The position numbers and the translations under genes are program-made. Positions 4,745 to 5,133 of a stretch of DNA of 5,133 nt are shown here, piece after piece; the stretch's first letter is position 1, and each line of letters opens with the position of its first letter. The notes beneath the pieces are model-generated. The model was not told the origin of the DNA, did no database searches, and saw nothing but the letters and a program-made list of their open reading frames with translations. Source of the DNA: an uncultured beta proteobacterium (lineage in GTDB: Bacteria > Pseudomonadota > Gammaproteobacteria > Burkholderiales > SG8-39); assembly GCA_903868285.1 (NCBI GenBank), contig CAIPUP010000277.1, positions 1 to 5,133 of the forward strand, written 5' to 3'.

Positions 4745-5133
4745 ACGCGTTGCGCTATCGCTTTGCTTTTGACATCGGTGGCACCTTCACCGATCTGGTG
4801 CTGCTGGGCAGTGACGGGCGCATTCATACCGCCAAGGTGCTGAGCGACCATGATGATGTGGTCGGTCCCATCCGCGCCGGTTTGCAGCGCATGCTGCAGC
4901 AGCACGGCATCGCGCTGTCGCAACTGAGCGAGGTGGTGTCCGGTGCCACCACGGCGGTCACCAATCTGGTGATCGAGCGCAAGGGCGCCTGCACCGGCCT
5001 CATCACCACCGCCGGCTTTCGCGATGTGATCGAGATTGCGCGCGAGCTGCGCTACGACCTGTACGACCTCGCCGCACCCGGCCCCGATCCGGTGATCCCG
5101 CGTGCCTTGCGTGCCGAGGTGCATGAGCGGGTG
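4741..5133 (+). CDS. hyuA: HyuA-type ATP-dependent hydantoinase/oxoprolinase, N-terminal part (3' end outside window)
   Basis: The frame is open to the right edge and encodes the first 131 residues of a hydantoinase A/5-oxoprolinase subunit, a family of ASKHA-fold ATPases that activate an amide or ketone for ring opening or carboxylation, generally with a HyuB partner. Markers: the phosphate-binding D-I-G-G-T-F-T-D (11-18), G-A-T-T-A-V-T-N followed by E-R-K-G-A (68-83), and G-F-R-D-V-I-E-I (92-99), all in the expected order and spacing. Relatives include N-methylhydantoinase, 5-oxoprolinase, caprolactamase and acetone/acetophenone carboxylases; the fragment cannot separate these. The start is taken as TTG at 4741, giving only ten residues before the ATP motif, normal for the family, and a TTGA overlap with the PreA-like gene that implies coupled translation. 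A hyuB gene is expected immediately downstream. Confidence 0.88.
   Translation, partial: MNALRYRFAFDIGGTFTDLVLLGSDGRIHTAKVLSDHDDVVGPIRAGLQRMLQQHGIALSQLSEVVSGATTAVTNLVIERKGACTGLITTAGFRDVIEIARELRYDLYDLAAPGPDPVIPRALRAEVHERV

Overview
The window reads as part of a GC-rich proteobacterial chromosome, most likely a beta- or related gammaproteobacterium. This rests on the G/C-biased third positions, strong Shine-Dalgarno sites, a MarR-TRAP-catabolic gene layout common in Burkholderiales-like genomes, and the style of the solute receptor. The taxonomic call is inference, because no marker gene is present. All supported genes are on the + strand and point the same way.

Layout: (1) the C-terminal end of a MarR-type regulator, entering from the left edge and running with an unusually long tail into a 4-base overlap with the next gene; (2) a complete TRAP transporter made of a periplasmic receptor (dctP, 343-1401), a small membrane subunit (dctQ, 1417-1932) and a large membrane subunit (dctM, GTG start at 1919, ends 3232), closely spaced or overlapping; (3) a 195-base gap that opens with five 13-bp tandem repeats swallowing the dctM stop codon, then an imperfect terminator-like hairpin with seven Ts, then an AT-rich promoter-like stretch with a small palindrome; (4) a PreA-like flavin/iron-sulfur oxidoreductase of the dihydropyrimidine dehydrogenase/dihydroorotate dehydrogenase family (3428-4744); (5) the first 131 codons of a HyuA-type ATP-dependent hydantoinase/oxoprolinase, which appears to start at a TTG overlapping the preA stop and runs off the right edge.

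Taken together this looks like a catabolic island for a small, probably nitrogen-containing cyclic compound. The likely logic is a MarR sensor, a high-affinity Na+- or H+-driven TRAP importer, a ring-reducing flavoenzyme, and an ATP-dependent ring-opening enzyme whose partner (HyuB) would be expected downstream. The most interesting point is that the PreA-like protein keeps the catalytic Cys and the FMN scaffold but, by alignment from memory to mammalian DPD and E. coli PreA, lacks at least two side chains that contact uracil/thymine and has an expanded first [4Fe-4S] motif. Its substrate is therefore probably not uracil or thymine. The substrate itself cannot be read from the sequence.
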